Shown here: positions 6,625-15,179 of the stretch, piece by piece | How the letters are laid out: each line of letters opens with the position of its first letter | Numbering within the stretch: the stretch's first letter is position 1 | From: Fictibacillus macauensis ZFHKF-1 | Lineage (GTDB): Bacteria; Bacillota; Bacilli; Bacillales; Fictibacillaceae | Length of the DNA stretch: 64,000 nt | Assembly (NCBI RefSeq): GCF_000269865.1 | Contig: NZ_AKKV01000042.1 | Span: forward strand, 62,001 to 126,000 | Direction of reading: 5' to 3' | Position numbers and translations under genes: made by a program | The notes under the pieces: generated by a model | Told to the model about the DNA's origin: nothing | The model's input: the letters and a program-made list of their open reading frames with translations, nothing else | Databases searched by the model: none

Positions 6625-9309
6625 ATGAGAAAGATGTTTAAATGGAATGCGCTACTACTTGTAGCGGTACTCGTATTTGCGATGCTTCAGCCGATGACAA
6701 GTCGGGTGGCGTTAGCAGATAGTTCTGATTCGCTTGAAGGTCCATCTTCTCTTCAACAAGGAAAATGGGTAAAGAGCACCATTGAAAAACCAGAGGGTGA
6801 GCAGTGGTTTGAGCTTACACCTAATCAAGCAGATGTACAAAAAACAACGCATGCTCGTATTACACTCAAAACAAAAGCAAATGTTTCGATCAGTGTCTAT
6901 CCTTCAAAAGATCGCGCTGAAAAGGACGAAACATTTGATATGTACCGAAGCAATGCGATTGAACAAAATGGAAAGCCCGTGGAAATCAACATGCCTTATG
7001 GGTGGCAAGGTCCCTATTACATAAAAGTGACAAACCTCGGCAATCCTCCAAGTGAAGATCCAGAAGCTCCGAAAGAAGAAGCAAAAGCAGAAGAGCCAGC
7101 ATCTTACGAAATGGAATATCATAGTGTAAACTTACCGCCAACAACGCCGGACAAAGGCGGGATGCCAGTCTGTCCTGTTGAAATGACGGTTGGTAAAGAA
7201 AAAGCAGGACAATCCGTATTAGCACAGCTTCGTCACATTCGTGATGGCTTGCTTTCGCAAACAAAAGAAGGGAAAGAACTATCATCACTTTACTACAAAA
7301 CAGCACCGTTCCTTGTAGGAAAAATGATCGTTTCCAAAGATTTGCGCGAAGATGTTCTGCAACATCTACTCGTCTTAAAACCAATTTTTAAAGAGCTTGC
7401 TGAAAAAGGTGGAAACAGCACGCATGTCATAACAGCTCAAGAGCAAAAAGCCATTGACGCTCTTTATAAAATTGTGCTTGATGCAACGCCAAGCATGTGG
7501 AAAGATCAAATCGAAAAAGTTGCTGATTCAGTCGATTTACATCACCTTGCTGGCAAAAAGCTTTCAGACATTTTAGTAGGGGCGAAGCTAGTCAATAGAA
7601 ATGAAGCGCCATCTACTGAGTTAATCGTAAAGTTGAAAGACAACGAGAAAGCTCCTATAACAACAAGTAAATTGAAACAAAATGGCGTTTCTGCTGAAGT
7701 GAAGCCAGCCTTCCCAAGTCAAGATGCCATTCTTGATGATTTATATGTTGTGAAGGTAAAACAACCTTCCTCCATTAAAAAGCAATCAGCCGCGAGTCAA
7801 GAAGCACATATGGGCATGACAAAAGAGAAGATTGAAAAACTATCAGGTGTTGAATTTGTCGAAGAAAATAAGCAATATCACGCTCTAACAACTGATACAC
7901 AGTATCCATACCAATGGTCCCTTGAAAATAAAGATGGCAAAAAAGGTGCCGATATTGGTTTTACAAAAATGAATAAGCTTGCTGCGACAATGCCTCTACA
8001 AAAAGTAAAAGTGGCCGTTGTTGATACAGGCGTAGATCATACGTTAGCAGATTTAAAAGAAGTTGTTCATCCCGAACTAGGTAAAAACTTTCATAAAATG
8101 GGCACTAGTACAATAGACGATAATGCTCACGGTACACACGTAGCGGGTATTATCGCTGCTTCTGCCAATAACGGGTATTCCATGACGGGTATTAACACGT
8201 CAGCTGAAATTATTCCTGTTAAAGTATTAGACGAGAATGGTAGCGGCGATCTTGAGAATGTGGCAAAAGGAATTGTCTATGCCGCAAACCAAGGAGCGAA
8301 AGTTATTAACTTAAGTCTTGGTGGACCATATAGCCGTTCACTTGAAGTAGCGATGAAATATGCGCATGATAAAGGTGCATTGCTCGTCGTTGCCTCTGGA
8401 AATGAAGCAAAATCAGAAGTCAGTTATCCTGCTTCATCAAAATACGCCTTTACCATTGGCGCAACAAATAGTTTAGATGTGGTTTCGGATTATTCCAACT
8501 ATGGAAAAGGACTTGATATGGTTGCCCCAGGTACTGACATACCGAGTATTGTCCCAGATGGTAACGTTACGTTCTTCTCTGGAACATCAATGGCTACACC
8601 GCACGTAGTCGGTGCTGCCAGCATGTTACTTGCAGCCAATCCGAAATTAACAGCGAAAGAAATTGCAACGATTTTAACACAAACAGCGGATCAACTTTCC
8701 TTCCATTCGGTAGATTCTAAGCTTGATAAGAAACAAGAAATGATGGACGAGTTACTTGGTGCCAAGTCATCCGTTGGGTATGATAAAAAATCTGGCTGGG
8801 GTCGCTTGAATGCCTATAATGCTCTTAGCGCTGTGCGCTTACATGCTTCAATTGGCAAAGTAACGCCAACCACTCTAACGGGAACAGCTGAAAAGGGCGC
8901 TAGCATTGTTGTAAAAGACGGCAAGCACACGCTAGGCAAAACGACTGCAGATAACAAGGGTCGTTATTCTGTAAAAATTGCTCCAACGCTAAAAGCAAAA
9001 GTGATTTCAGTGCATATTACAACGAGTGCAGCAAGCACCACACTACACACTGTATCTGTAAAAGCAAAAGTACCTGCTGCTCCATCAGTAAAAGCAGCAA
9101 GTGCGACAAAGCTAACAGGTAAAGCCGTAGCAGGTGGCAGCATTACGATCATGAATAAAGGCAAGAGCAAGCTTGCCAAAGGCACTGTATCGAAAAAAGG
9201 AACATTTACACTCACTTATAAAAAACAGAAAAAAGGAACGAAACTTTATGTAACCGTAACCTCTCGTGACGGCGTTCCAAGCAAAGCAACAGTTGTAACT
9301 GTAAAATAA
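6625..9309 (+). CDS. Secreted subtilisin-like protease with C-terminal Ig-like repeats
   Basis: The 894-residue precursor has a signal peptide (about residues 1-31, ending ALA). A pre-catalytic region follows, including a propeptide-like segment around 335-425 (ELIVKLKDNEK ... VEFVEENKQY). The S8 catalytic domain has Asp467 in VDTGVDH, His502 in NAHGTHVAG and Ser655 in GTSMATPHV. After the catalytic domain are two related beta-sandwich repeats of the bacterial Ig type (about 735-894), each beginning with a T-LTG-A-G pattern, that probably bind the cell surface or substrate. It is a large extracellular protease of the minor-protease class. ATG at 6625 follows AAGGGAGGC. A strong terminator follows. 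Confidence 0.9.
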   Translation: MRKMFKWNALLLVAVLVFAMLQPMTSRVALADSSDSLEGPSSLQQGKWVKSTIEKPEGEQWFELTPNQADVQKTTHARITLKTKANVSISVYPSKDRAEKDETFDMYRSNAIEQNGKPVEINMPYGWQGPYYIKVTNLGNPPSEDPEAPKEEAKAEEPASYEMEYHSVNLPPTTPDKGGMPVCPVEMTVGKEKAGQSVLAQLRHIRDGLLSQTKEGKELSSLYYKTAPFLVGKMIVSKDLREDVLQHLLVLKPIFKELAEKGGNSTHVITAQEQKAIDALYKIVLDATPSMWKDQIEKVADSVDLHHLAGKKLSDILVGAKLVNRNEAPSTELIVKLKDNEKAPITTSKLKQNGVSAEVKPAFPSQDAILDDLYVVKVKQPSSIKKQSAASQEAHMGMTKEKIEKLSGVEFVEENKQYHALTTDTQYPYQWSLENKDGKKGADIGFTKMNKLAATMPLQKVKVAVVDTGVDHTLADLKEVVHPELGKNFHKMGTSTIDDNAHGTHVAGIIAASANNGYSMTGINTSAEIIPVKVLDENGSGDLENVAKGIVYAANQGAKVINLSLGGPYSRSLEVAMKYAHDKGALLVVASGNEAKSEVSYPASSKYAFTIGATNSLDVVSDYSNYGKGLDMVAPGTDIPSIVPDGNVTFFSGTSMATPHVVGAASMLLAANPKLTAKEIATILTQTADQLSFHSVDSKLDKKQEMMDELLGAKSSVGYDKKSGWGRLNAYNALSAVRLHASIGKVTPTTLTGTAEKGASIVVKDGKHTLGKTTADNKGRYSVKIAPTLKAKVISVHITTSAASTTLHTVSVKAKVPAAPSVKAASATKLTGKAVAGGSITIMNKGKSKLAKGTVSKKGTFTLTYKKQKKGTKLYVTVTSRDGVPSKATVVTVK

Positions 9310-9316
9310 CAACAGC

Positions 9317-9360
9317 GAAAAGCAGACATTGAAGCCCAGAGCTCCATGTCTGCTTTTTCT
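9317..9360 (+). terminator. Terminator of the secreted subtilase gene
   Basis: GAAAAGCAGACAT pairs with ATGTCTGCTTTTTC, starting a few bases after the stop. Confidence 0.88.
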
Positions 9361-9496
9361 TTACCGTTAAATCCTTCTTTTGGCATATTTTAGTGAGACG
9401 GAATAATTGCTACTATACAAGCAACAAGAGCATAATTGAGGAGTGGTTTGACCATTCCTTTAGGTGTGGAAAATAGAAAGGAGCGGCCAAGGGAGT

Positions 9497-9709
9497 ATGT
9501 CCTTAAAACGTCTTAAACTCATTTTATGGGTGAATAGTATCCTTTTTTTATCTATTTTTATAACGATCTTATGGAAGGTTGTTGCAGACGTTCAACAACG
9601 CCTTCTGTTCATCGGTGGTATTGCCATTTTAGAGATAAGTATTATGTATGCGCTCTATAAATTTTATGCAAGCATTCAAAACAAAAAGAAAGCAAAGCGA
9701 ACGTTATAA
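9497..9709 (+). CDS. Small membrane protein, 70 aa
   Basis: The protein has two predicted membrane helices (about residues 7-27 and 35-55) and a basic C-terminal tail ending QNKKKAKRTL. I do not recognise it. The frame is open from GTG at 9464, but ATG at 9497 gives a protein starting with a short basic segment before the first helix. An AAAGGAG site lies about 13 bases upstream of this ATG, rather far, so the start is uncertain. It is followed by the hairpin that overlaps the start of the esterase gene. Confidence 0.6.
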   Translation: MSLKRLKLILWVNSILFLSIFITILWKVVADVQQRLLFIGGIAILEISIMYALYKFYASIQNKKKAKRTL

Positions 9710-9714
9710 AGAAG

Positions 9715-9797
9715 AAAGCCCTTAAGTCTTCATCCAAAGTATTGATGGAGTATGCTACGATATAGTGGCAAGTTGGATGAGAATGGAGGGCTTTTTT
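9715..9797 (+). promoter_or_regulatory. Long hairpin enclosing the ribosome binding site of the next gene
   Basis: AAAGCCCTTAAGTCTTCATCC (9714 on) can pair imperfectly with GGATGAGAATGGAGGGCTTT, ending in T7 at 9792-9798. The 3' arm contains the GGAGGG ribosome binding site, and the U-tract runs into the TTG start codon at 9797. It looks like a terminator for the small upstream gene that could also act as an attenuator or hide the ribosome binding site. Confidence 0.55.
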
Positions 9798-10525
9798 TGT
9801 CGTTATTTATAAGTGAAAATCCGTTAGCATCACAGGTGTTAGGACGGACAATTGATGTAAAATGGCTATTTCCCGAGACGCTGACAGAAGGCGATGTGCA
9901 GCTGTTATTCGTGCAAGATGGCTATTATTATATGAAACTTGGTGGCTTAAAGGAGACGTTTACAGCACTTCTTGAAGAAAAGCCTGCAGAGATGAACAAT
10001 GTGATTATGATTACCGTGAGCCCGGGCTCGCCTTCGCAACGTCGCGATTTGTATCATCCAGAGGGTGCTCATTTTGAACAATTTCTACACTTTTTCTATG
10101 ATGAGCTTTTACCGGACGTGGAACGAAAGCTAGCAGCGATGAATCTTCAGCCGGTAAAAATGGGCGGTCTTGGCGATTCATTAGCGGGCGTGGCCGCATT
10201 ATATTTAGCGATCACTCAACCGACGCGCTGGACGCATTTAATGCTGCAATCCGCTGCGTTTGATGAAGGCATCATAGCAGATGTAACGCATCAGCTGCAA
10301 CAGCCGTCGTGGCATATTTATCAAGTAGTGGGAGAGCATGAAAATCATTTCAAGTCACCGGTAACAGGAGAAATAACGCATATTACCGATGGAAACGAAG
10401 CAGTGCGTCGGCTTTTTTTACAGCAGCAGCTTGCCCTTGATTATCATAGGGAAGATGCCGAGCATGTTTGGGTATTTTGGAAAGAGGACTTGCGAAGAGC
10501 ACTGCATTTCTTTGTGCAGTCATAA
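9797..10525 (+). CDS. Esterase-like alpha/beta hydrolase
   Basis: The 242-residue product fits the putative esterase group of alpha/beta hydrolases. The nucleophile elbow is GDSLAG, with the serine near residue 128, and a histidine in EHVWVFW near the C terminus is the likely third triad member. Related proteins act on feruloyl, enterobactin or glycosyl esters; the substrate here is unknown. There is no signal peptide. The frame extends to 9752, but TTG at 9797 has a GGAGGG site 6 bases upstream. The gene is monocistronic, ending in a clear terminator. Confidence 0.78.
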   Translation: MSLFISENPLASQVLGRTIDVKWLFPETLTEGDVQLLFVQDGYYYMKLGGLKETFTALLEEKPAEMNNVIMITVSPGSPSQRRDLYHPEGAHFEQFLHFFYDELLPDVERKLAAMNLQPVKMGGLGDSLAGVAALYLAITQPTRWTHLMLQSAAFDEGIIADVTHQLQQPSWHIYQVVGEHENHFKSPVTGEITHITDGNEAVRRLFLQQQLALDYHREDAEHVWVFWKEDLRRALHFFVQS

Positions 10526-10530
10526 GATTA

Positions 10531-10562
10531 ATGACACTCGAAAACCCGAGTGTCATTTTTTC
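10531..10562 (+). terminator. Terminator of the esterase gene
   Basis: ATGACACTCG pairs perfectly with CGAGTGTCAT, followed by T6. Confidence 0.9.
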
Positions 10563-10625
10563 ATGATCCTAAGCAGCTCGATGTCAGCAAAAAAGCTGCC
10601 GATTTTCTAATCATTTCTATACTTT

Positions 10626-10653
10626 TTGTTCCAAATGTTGTAATTTATATACT
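10626..10653 (+). promoter_or_regulatory. Possible amj promoter
   Basis: TTGTTC (10626-10631) and TATACT (10648-10653) are spaced by 16 bases, about 25 bases before the start codon. No clear ECF-type (SigM) site was seen, although amj of Bacillus subtilis is SigM-dependent. Confidence 0.45.
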
Positions 10654-10677
10654 AATAGACATGAAGGAGCTAATGGT

Positions 10678-11493
10678 ATGGATGTTATAACAAACAAAGT
10701 GGTCGTGATTGCTCTCTTTATCTTAGTCATTACGACGATTGAAACGCTCGCATATTCGACGAGAATATCGGGTGCACGCGTGCGCTTAATTGCGACAGCG
10801 CTTTCGTTATTTAGTACACTTGTCATTCTTTCACGATTTTCTACGATGATTCAACAACCCTTAACCGCTAAATTGATTGCAGAGGCCCCGTTACAGAATC
10901 GTTTGCTGTTTATTGAAGAGCAATATCGCTTGTTAATTGCCGTAACTTCAGTAGGCGTTATGCTTGGCATTGTGCTGTTTCCGACGTTTATCGCTATATT
11001 TTCCCGGGCAATTGTTGGACTTTCACATGAACGTGGTTCCCTCGTTGCGCTTCTAACAAAACACATCAATCCAACCGTTGTAAAAAAGATCGTGCAATGC
11101 ATTCGCTTACCACGCCTAGCGTACTTAAAAGGCATTACGTATCAAACAATTCCAAGGCGATTGTTTGTTATAAACGTACTCATATCCGCTGTTTTTACGA
11201 TTGGTGTCCTTTCTTCCATTTACGCATCAATGTTAGTTCCACCCGACCAAGCGCAAGCGGCCTTAATGTCATCAGGCATTATAAACGGCATTGCGACGAT
11301 TTTATTAACGTTGTTTGTCGATCCGAAAGCCTCGGTATTAGCAGATCGTGTGACGAAAAAGCAGAGTCCCTACATTTATTTGAAAAGCTATTCTGTGACG
11401 ATGGTCAGTTCAAAGTTAGTGGGCACGCTGGTTGCGCAATTATTATTTTTACCAGCTGCCTACTATGTAGCTTGGTTTGCGCAGTGGATTTAA
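10678..11493 (+). CDS. amj: Lipid II flippase Amj
   Basis: This 271-residue polytopic protein (about six or more membrane spans) matches Amj, formerly YdaH, of Bacillus subtilis. Recognisable conserved stretches include TTIETLAYSTRISGARV near the N terminus, followed by the ATALSLFSTLVI helix. Amj moves the lipid-linked peptidoglycan precursor lipid II across the membrane as an alternative to MurJ. ATG at 10678 follows GAAGGAGCTAATGGT. Its last codons overlap the 3' end of the converging gene at 11490 by four bases, leaving no room for a conventional terminator. Confidence 0.9.
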   Translation: MDVITNKVVVIALFILVITTIETLAYSTRISGARVRLIATALSLFSTLVILSRFSTMIQQPLTAKLIAEAPLQNRLLFIEEQYRLLIAVTSVGVMLGIVLFPTFIAIFSRAIVGLSHERGSLVALLTKHINPTVVKKIVQCIRLPRLAYLKGITYQTIPRRLFVINVLISAVFTIGVLSSIYASMLVPPDQAQAALMSSGIINGIATILLTLFVDPKASVLADRVTKKQSPYIYLKSYSVTMVSSKLVGTLVAQLLFLPAAYYVAWFAQWI

Positions 11494-11948
11494 CTTTTCT
11501 CCTCAAGCCAAGCCGTATACAAGCTTACAGCTGCTTGCTTCGCTTCGCCGATAATTTTTAAATAATAAAAGCGACTCGTGCCTGGCGCAAGTATAATGCC
11601 GGTCGGTTTTACTGTACTGGACTCATAAGGTGGTACCGTTAAATAGCCAAGCGAATCACCGTTTGCAATTTCAACGTTTTGGCCGTAAAAAATACGTCCT
11701 TTAGGAGCAACTTTTCCAATCAGCGCATTGTTGCCAGGAATGCCGGGCTGTGCTTCTTTCAATTGTGAACGGACCGTTAAATAAGGGAAAAATTGTACGC
11801 TCACAGCCGCTTTTGATAAATTCGCAAAAACGAGCGTTTCAATCGTAATGTTCACCCCAGACTGTTTTGGGTTATTTAAGAGAATGAGGCCATTGCCCTG
11901 TTCATCAAACGTAACAATTGGTGAAGCACCTACGAAAATGGTAGCCAT
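11490..11948 (-). CDS. Conserved hypothetical protein, possibly DUF6143-like
   Basis: This 152-residue soluble protein is rich in beta strand, with no signal peptide or membrane span. The segments LLNNPKQSGVNITI, FANLS and PGTSRFYYLKI recall a Bacillus family I remember as DUF6143, whose function is unknown; this link is from memory only. The frame extends to 11999, but ATG at 11948 follows GAAGGGGGAC with a suitable spacer. It converges with amj and overlaps it by four bases at the 3' end. Confidence 0.65.
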   Translation of the reverse strand: MATIFVGASPIVTFDEQGNGLILLNNPKQSGVNITIETLVFANLSKAAVSVQFFPYLTVRSQLKEAQPGIPGNNALIGKVAPKGRIFYGQNVEIANGDSLGYLTVPPYESSTVKPTGIILAPGTSRFYYLKIIGEAKQAAVSLYTAWLEEKS

Positions 11949-12083
11949 GCCGTCGTCCCCCTTCACTACCCAAACATATGTAGAACGCCCTTGGCTCATG
12001 CGTCAATCGTTAAAGAGGTTTGTAAGATGCGATATATGGTAATATTTAAGGAATGGTACTATTATCGAGAGGGGAAAACAATC

Positions 12084-13124
12084 ATGACACATTATTCTGG
12101 TTATATTGGAACGTATACAAAAGGTGATAGTAAAGGCGTGTATGGCTTTACATTGAATACGGAAACAGGTGAAATTACAGATATTAAAGCAGAGGCACAA
12201 TTAGGAAATCCTACGTACGTAACCGTAAGCGCGGATCATCAATACCTTTACGCTGTAAAAAAAGATGGCGATATGGGTGGCGTTGCCGGTTATTCGATTA
12301 CTGGTGATACGAATGGTCTGTCTCATTTAAAAAGCCAAGTAACAGAGGGCGCTTCACCTTGTCACGTAAGCGTTGACTCTAAAAATAAACATGTGGTAAC
12401 AGCTAACTATCATCGAGGAACGGTCGAGCTTTTTGCGGTGGATAACGAAGAAGGTGGCATTCAGCCCGTAGCTTCTGTTGCGCAACTTGAAGGAAATGGT
12501 CCTCACGAGCGCCAAGAAAAGCCACATACGCACTATGCAGGCTTTACACCCGATGAAAAGTATATCGTAGCAGTTGATCTTGGCATTGACCAAATCATCA
12601 CGTATGACTACAGCAACGATACGCTGAAAGAAGTACACACACTACACGTAAAACCAGGGAGCGGTCCCCGTCATATTACGTTCCATCCAAATGGAAAATA
12701 TGCCTACGTGATGACAGAAATTAGCTCAGAAGTAATCGTGCTTTCCTATAACGAGGAAGACGGAAGCTTCCAAGTGCTACAAACGATTTCTACCATTCCT
12801 GAAGATTTTACAGAAAACAACCAAGGAAGTGCGATTCACATTTCAGCAGATGGCTGTTTCGTCTATGCTGGCAACCGTGGTCATAACTCCATTGCCGTGT
12901 TCTCAGTATCCGATCAAGGGCAATTAACTTTAGTAGACATTACTTCTACAGAAGGTGACTGGCCGCGAGACTTTGCTCTCGATCCATCACAGAAATTTAT
13001 CTTAGCTGCTAACGAACAGTCCAGCTCACTCGTTCTGTTCTCACGCGACGAGCATACAGGCAAACTATCACTAAAATATAAGGATGCATACGTACCATAT
13101 CCAGTGTGCGTAAAATTCCTATAA
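12084..13124 (+). CDS. pgl: 6-phosphogluconolactonase, lactonase (YkgB) family
   Basis: The 346-residue protein belongs to the seven-bladed beta-propeller lactonase family typified by Bacillus YkgB and Escherichia coli Pgl. The family hydrolyses 6-phosphogluconolactone in the oxidative pentose phosphate pathway. Family features include the opening GYIGTYTKG, HVSVDSKNKHVVTANYHRGTV, KPHTHYAGFTPDEKY, GSGPRHITFHPNGKYAYVM and NRGHNSIAVF. Length agrees with the family. The frame opens at 11991, but ATG at 12084 has GAGAGGGGAAAACA upstream and begins exactly at the first propeller strand. It is terminated by the repeat element 3 hairpin. Confidence 0.9.
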   Translation: MTHYSGYIGTYTKGDSKGVYGFTLNTETGEITDIKAEAQLGNPTYVTVSADHQYLYAVKKDGDMGGVAGYSITGDTNGLSHLKSQVTEGASPCHVSVDSKNKHVVTANYHRGTVELFAVDNEEGGIQPVASVAQLEGNGPHERQEKPHTHYAGFTPDEKYIVAVDLGIDQIITYDYSNDTLKEVHTLHVKPGSGPRHITFHPNGKYAYVMTEISSEVIVLSYNEEDGSFQVLQTISTIPEDFTENNQGSAIHISADGCFVYAGNRGHNSIAVFSVSDQGQLTLVDITSTEGDWPRDFALDPSQKFILAANEQSSSLVLFSRDEHTGKLSLKYKDAYVPYPVCVKFL

Positions 13125-13128
13125 GTCG

Positions 13129-13169
13129 AATGGCTTTATCATTGATGTTGATGATAAAGCCATTTTTTT
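13129..13169 (+). terminator. Terminator of pgl, hairpin of repeat element 3
   Basis: AATGGCTTTATCAT pairs perfectly over 14 bases with ATGATAAAGCCATT, followed by T7. It is the cleanest version of the hairpin shared by all four repeat elements. Confidence 0.92.
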
Positions 13170-13866
13170 GAAATTTAGAATGTCTTACATTTGACCTAAC
13201 CTTGCCATGAACTTGCAGGCGCATGAACTGGGAGCTGAATCCCGGGAGTAGAAATCACGCGCAAGACATTGGAGAATTGTAAAAAAAGTCATTCGCGCGC
13301 AGGAGGCTTCGAATCGCGCGCGGACCACGTTCATTCGCGCGCAGGAGGCTTCGAATCGCGCGCAGATCATGTGCGTTCGCGCGCAGGAGGCTTCGAATCG
13401 CGCGCAGATCATGTTCATTTGCGCGCAGGCATGGCAAATCGTGTGCTAGAGCAGGTGAAAGAGGTCAAAAAGAGAGCAAATCGAAAACAAAAGCTACAAA
13501 AGAGGCTAATAATTGCAAAAAATCACGGGCAAGGCATTTGAGAATTGTAAAAAAAGTCATTCGCGCGCAGGAGGCTTCGAATCGCGCGCAGACTCTGTTC
13601 ATTCGCGCGCAGGAGGCCCCGAATCGCGCGCAGACCATGTTCGTTCGCGCGCAGGCATGGCAAATCGTGTGCTAGAGCAGGTGAAAGAGGTCAAAAAGAA
13701 AGCAAATCGAAAACAAAAGCTACAAAAGAGGCTAATAATTGCAAAAAAATCACGTTCAAGGCATTTGAGAATTGTAAAAAAAGTCATTCGCGCGCAGGAG
13801 GCCCTGAATCGCGCGCGGACCACGTTCATTCGCGCGTATGAGGCCCCGAATTGCGCGCAGACCAAT
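13170..13866 (+). repeat. 21-bp GCGCGC repeat element, copy 3
   Basis: Here the basic unit is a 42-bp dimer, TTCGCGCGCAGGAGGCTTCGA plus ATCGCGCGCAGACCATGTTCA. The three blocks are 13292-13440 (7 units), 13560-13660 (5) and 13787-13866 (4). The two inter-block segments (13421-13559 and 13647-13786) are nearly identical over about 139 bp, giving a 226-bp super-repeat. They contain GCATGGCAAATCGTGTGC, AGGTCAAAAAGAGAGCAAAT and GAGAATTGTAAAAAAAGTCA, which matches the leader/trailer scheme of copies 1 and 2. The element occupies the tail-to-tail gap between pgl and ctaA. No credible gene was found inside. Confidence 0.9.
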
Positions 13867-13870
13867 AAGT

Positions 13871-13912
13871 AAAAAAACAGGCTATCGAGAAAATGCTCGA
13901 CAGCCTGTTTTC
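13871..13912 (-). terminator. ctaA terminator, likely bidirectional
   Basis: AAAACAGGCTaTCGAG pairs with CTCGAcAGCCTGTTTT, with A-rich and T-rich flanks suitable for both strands. Confidence 0.85.
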
Positions 13913-13922
13913 GTCACGATGT

Positions 13923-14825
13923 TCATCGCGTTGGTTTTTTTGTTGACTGAATCCCAATGTAAAACAATAAAGCAAATAAGAGTGTAATGAATCCAGAGTG
14001 AGCAAGCGTTGTAAAGATGCTTGCACTAGTCCAAATAATGGCGATTCCACTCATAATTTGTGCCAAAACAAGGATAAAAGCAACAATGGAACCGTAGTAC
14101 AAGTCTGGTCGCACGCCACGATAATGGCGAATGGCATAAATCATCAGCGCAGCAATCAGAACAAAAAGCACAACACCGGCCATACGATGTAAGAAATGAA
14201 TGCCTTGTAAGCCGCCTAAGCCTGGGAAAAATTGCTCTGGCGTACAGCCCGGAAATTCCCAACAAGCAAGACTTGCTTTCTTATGACGCAAATAGGCGCC
14301 ACTATAAATATCAAGATACGCATAAACGACCGTCACCCACGCTAAAATTTTAAAGCGTCGTGAGACACCTTGCTTTACAATTTTATGATAACGATCCTTT
14401 TGCAGTACGTACATGCTTAAAAGGGCGACACCTGTAAATGCAAGCAATGAAAATCCAAAGTGCATCGCCAGCACTTCAGCGGACTGTGGCCAAAGAACAG
14501 CTGCAGCACCAATAATTGATTCAACGATAATAAAAGTAATGCCAAGAATAGCGAGACCGCGTACTTCGCGGCTGCCTTTGTAGCGAATCATTGCCCAAAT
14601 CGAGAATACGAACACAAGAATGCCGGCAAATCCGGTAATCACTCGGTGCGTATATTCAATCATTGTAGCGACTGTATATTCTGGAATGAATTGACCGTTA
14701 CATAGTGGCCAATCACTACCACAGCCCATGCCAGAACCCGTTTTCGTGACGAGCGACCCAGCAATCATTAATATAAACATCACAACACTCGTTATAATAG
14801 CCATCCATTTAAAGGCTTTTCCCAT
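13923..14825 (-). CDS. ctaA: Heme A synthase CtaA
   Basis: The 300-residue membrane protein is the Bacillus-type heme A synthase, which oxidises heme O to heme A for aa3-type cytochrome oxidase. The eight-helix protein keeps both cysteine pairs: Cys35 and Cys42 in GMGCGSDWPLCNG, and the ACWEFPGC pair near residue 190. It also keeps the essential Glu57 and His60 in IEYTHR, the HFGF histidine near 123, and HFLHR and AHSGF histidines in the second half. ATG at 14825 follows AAAGGAGC. In Bacillus subtilis ctaA is divergent from ctaB; no ctaB is next to it here. Confidence 0.96.
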   Translation of the reverse strand: MGKAFKWMAIITSVVMFILMIAGSLVTKTGSGMGCGSDWPLCNGQFIPEYTVATMIEYTHRVITGFAGILVFVFSIWAMIRYKGSREVRGLAILGITFIIVESIIGAAAVLWPQSAEVLAMHFGFSLLAFTGVALLSMYVLQKDRYHKIVKQGVSRRFKILAWVTVVYAYLDIYSGAYLRHKKASLACWEFPGCTPEQFFPGLGGLQGIHFLHRMAGVVLFVLIAALMIYAIRHYRGVRPDLYYGSIVAFILVLAQIMSGIAIIWTSASIFTTLAHSGFITLLFALLFYIGIQSTKKPTR

Positions 14826-14949
14826 ACAAAAAGCTCCTTTAGTCTTATATACTCACACTTAGCATCATGGATGATTCTACGCCAACAGTCAACTGAGAAG
14901 CTATAAATGACAAACATTTGTCATATGTCACGCTAGAACACATCACACA

Positions 14950-14993
14950 TTGCAAAAAAAACCTCCTGATGGGCAATGGAAGCTCTTCAGGAG
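14950..14993 (-). terminator. Terminator overlapping the stop of the 49-aa gene
   Basis: On the minus strand GACTCCTGA and TCAGGAGG form the stem, followed by T8. The 5' arm includes the stop codon of the small gene at 14987. Confidence 0.82.
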
Positions 14994-15136
14994 TCATAAG
15001 AAGAGACAACTTCACTTAATAGCAAGATGTCTTCTTTAATCAATTCTTTATAATGTTCGTCAGGACAACGGCTATAATCTTGGAGCAGACGATCAAGTTC
15101 TTTAATGAACAATAAAGTCTCCACTCTGTCAGCCAA
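14987..15136 (-). CDS. Small soluble helical protein, 49 aa
   Basis: A TTG start at 15136 is preceded by AAAGAGGAG with a 9-base spacer. The acidic, all-helical peptide contains FIKELDRLLQDYS and KEDILLLSEVVSSYDS. The ELDRLLQDY segment loosely recalls the ELDxLI signature of Spo0E-like phosphatases, but the order of helices differs, so I do not assign it. The ribosome binding site and dedicated terminator make it a convincing gene. It sits upstream of ctaA in the same orientation but has its own terminator. Confidence 0.6.
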   Translation of the reverse strand: MADRVETLLFIKELDRLLQDYSRCPDEHYKELIKEDILLLSEVVSSYDS

Positions 15137-15179
15137 GTGAACCAACTCCTCTTTGTGTGACTTTCCGTCTGCTTACGCT

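Noticed and set aside
6904-7384. Minus-strand frames inside the secreted subtilase gene
   Set aside because: They are shadows of the long plus-strand gene, without ribosome binding sites.
13255-13872. CRISPR array as an explanation for repeat element 3
   Set aside because: Spacers are not unique; the whole 42-bp dimer is repeated, unit length is 21 bp, and no cas genes are present.
14987-15136. Spo0E-like phosphatase
   Set aside because: The ELDRLLQDY motif is in the first helix and not in the second as in Spo0E-like proteins, so the family call was not made.
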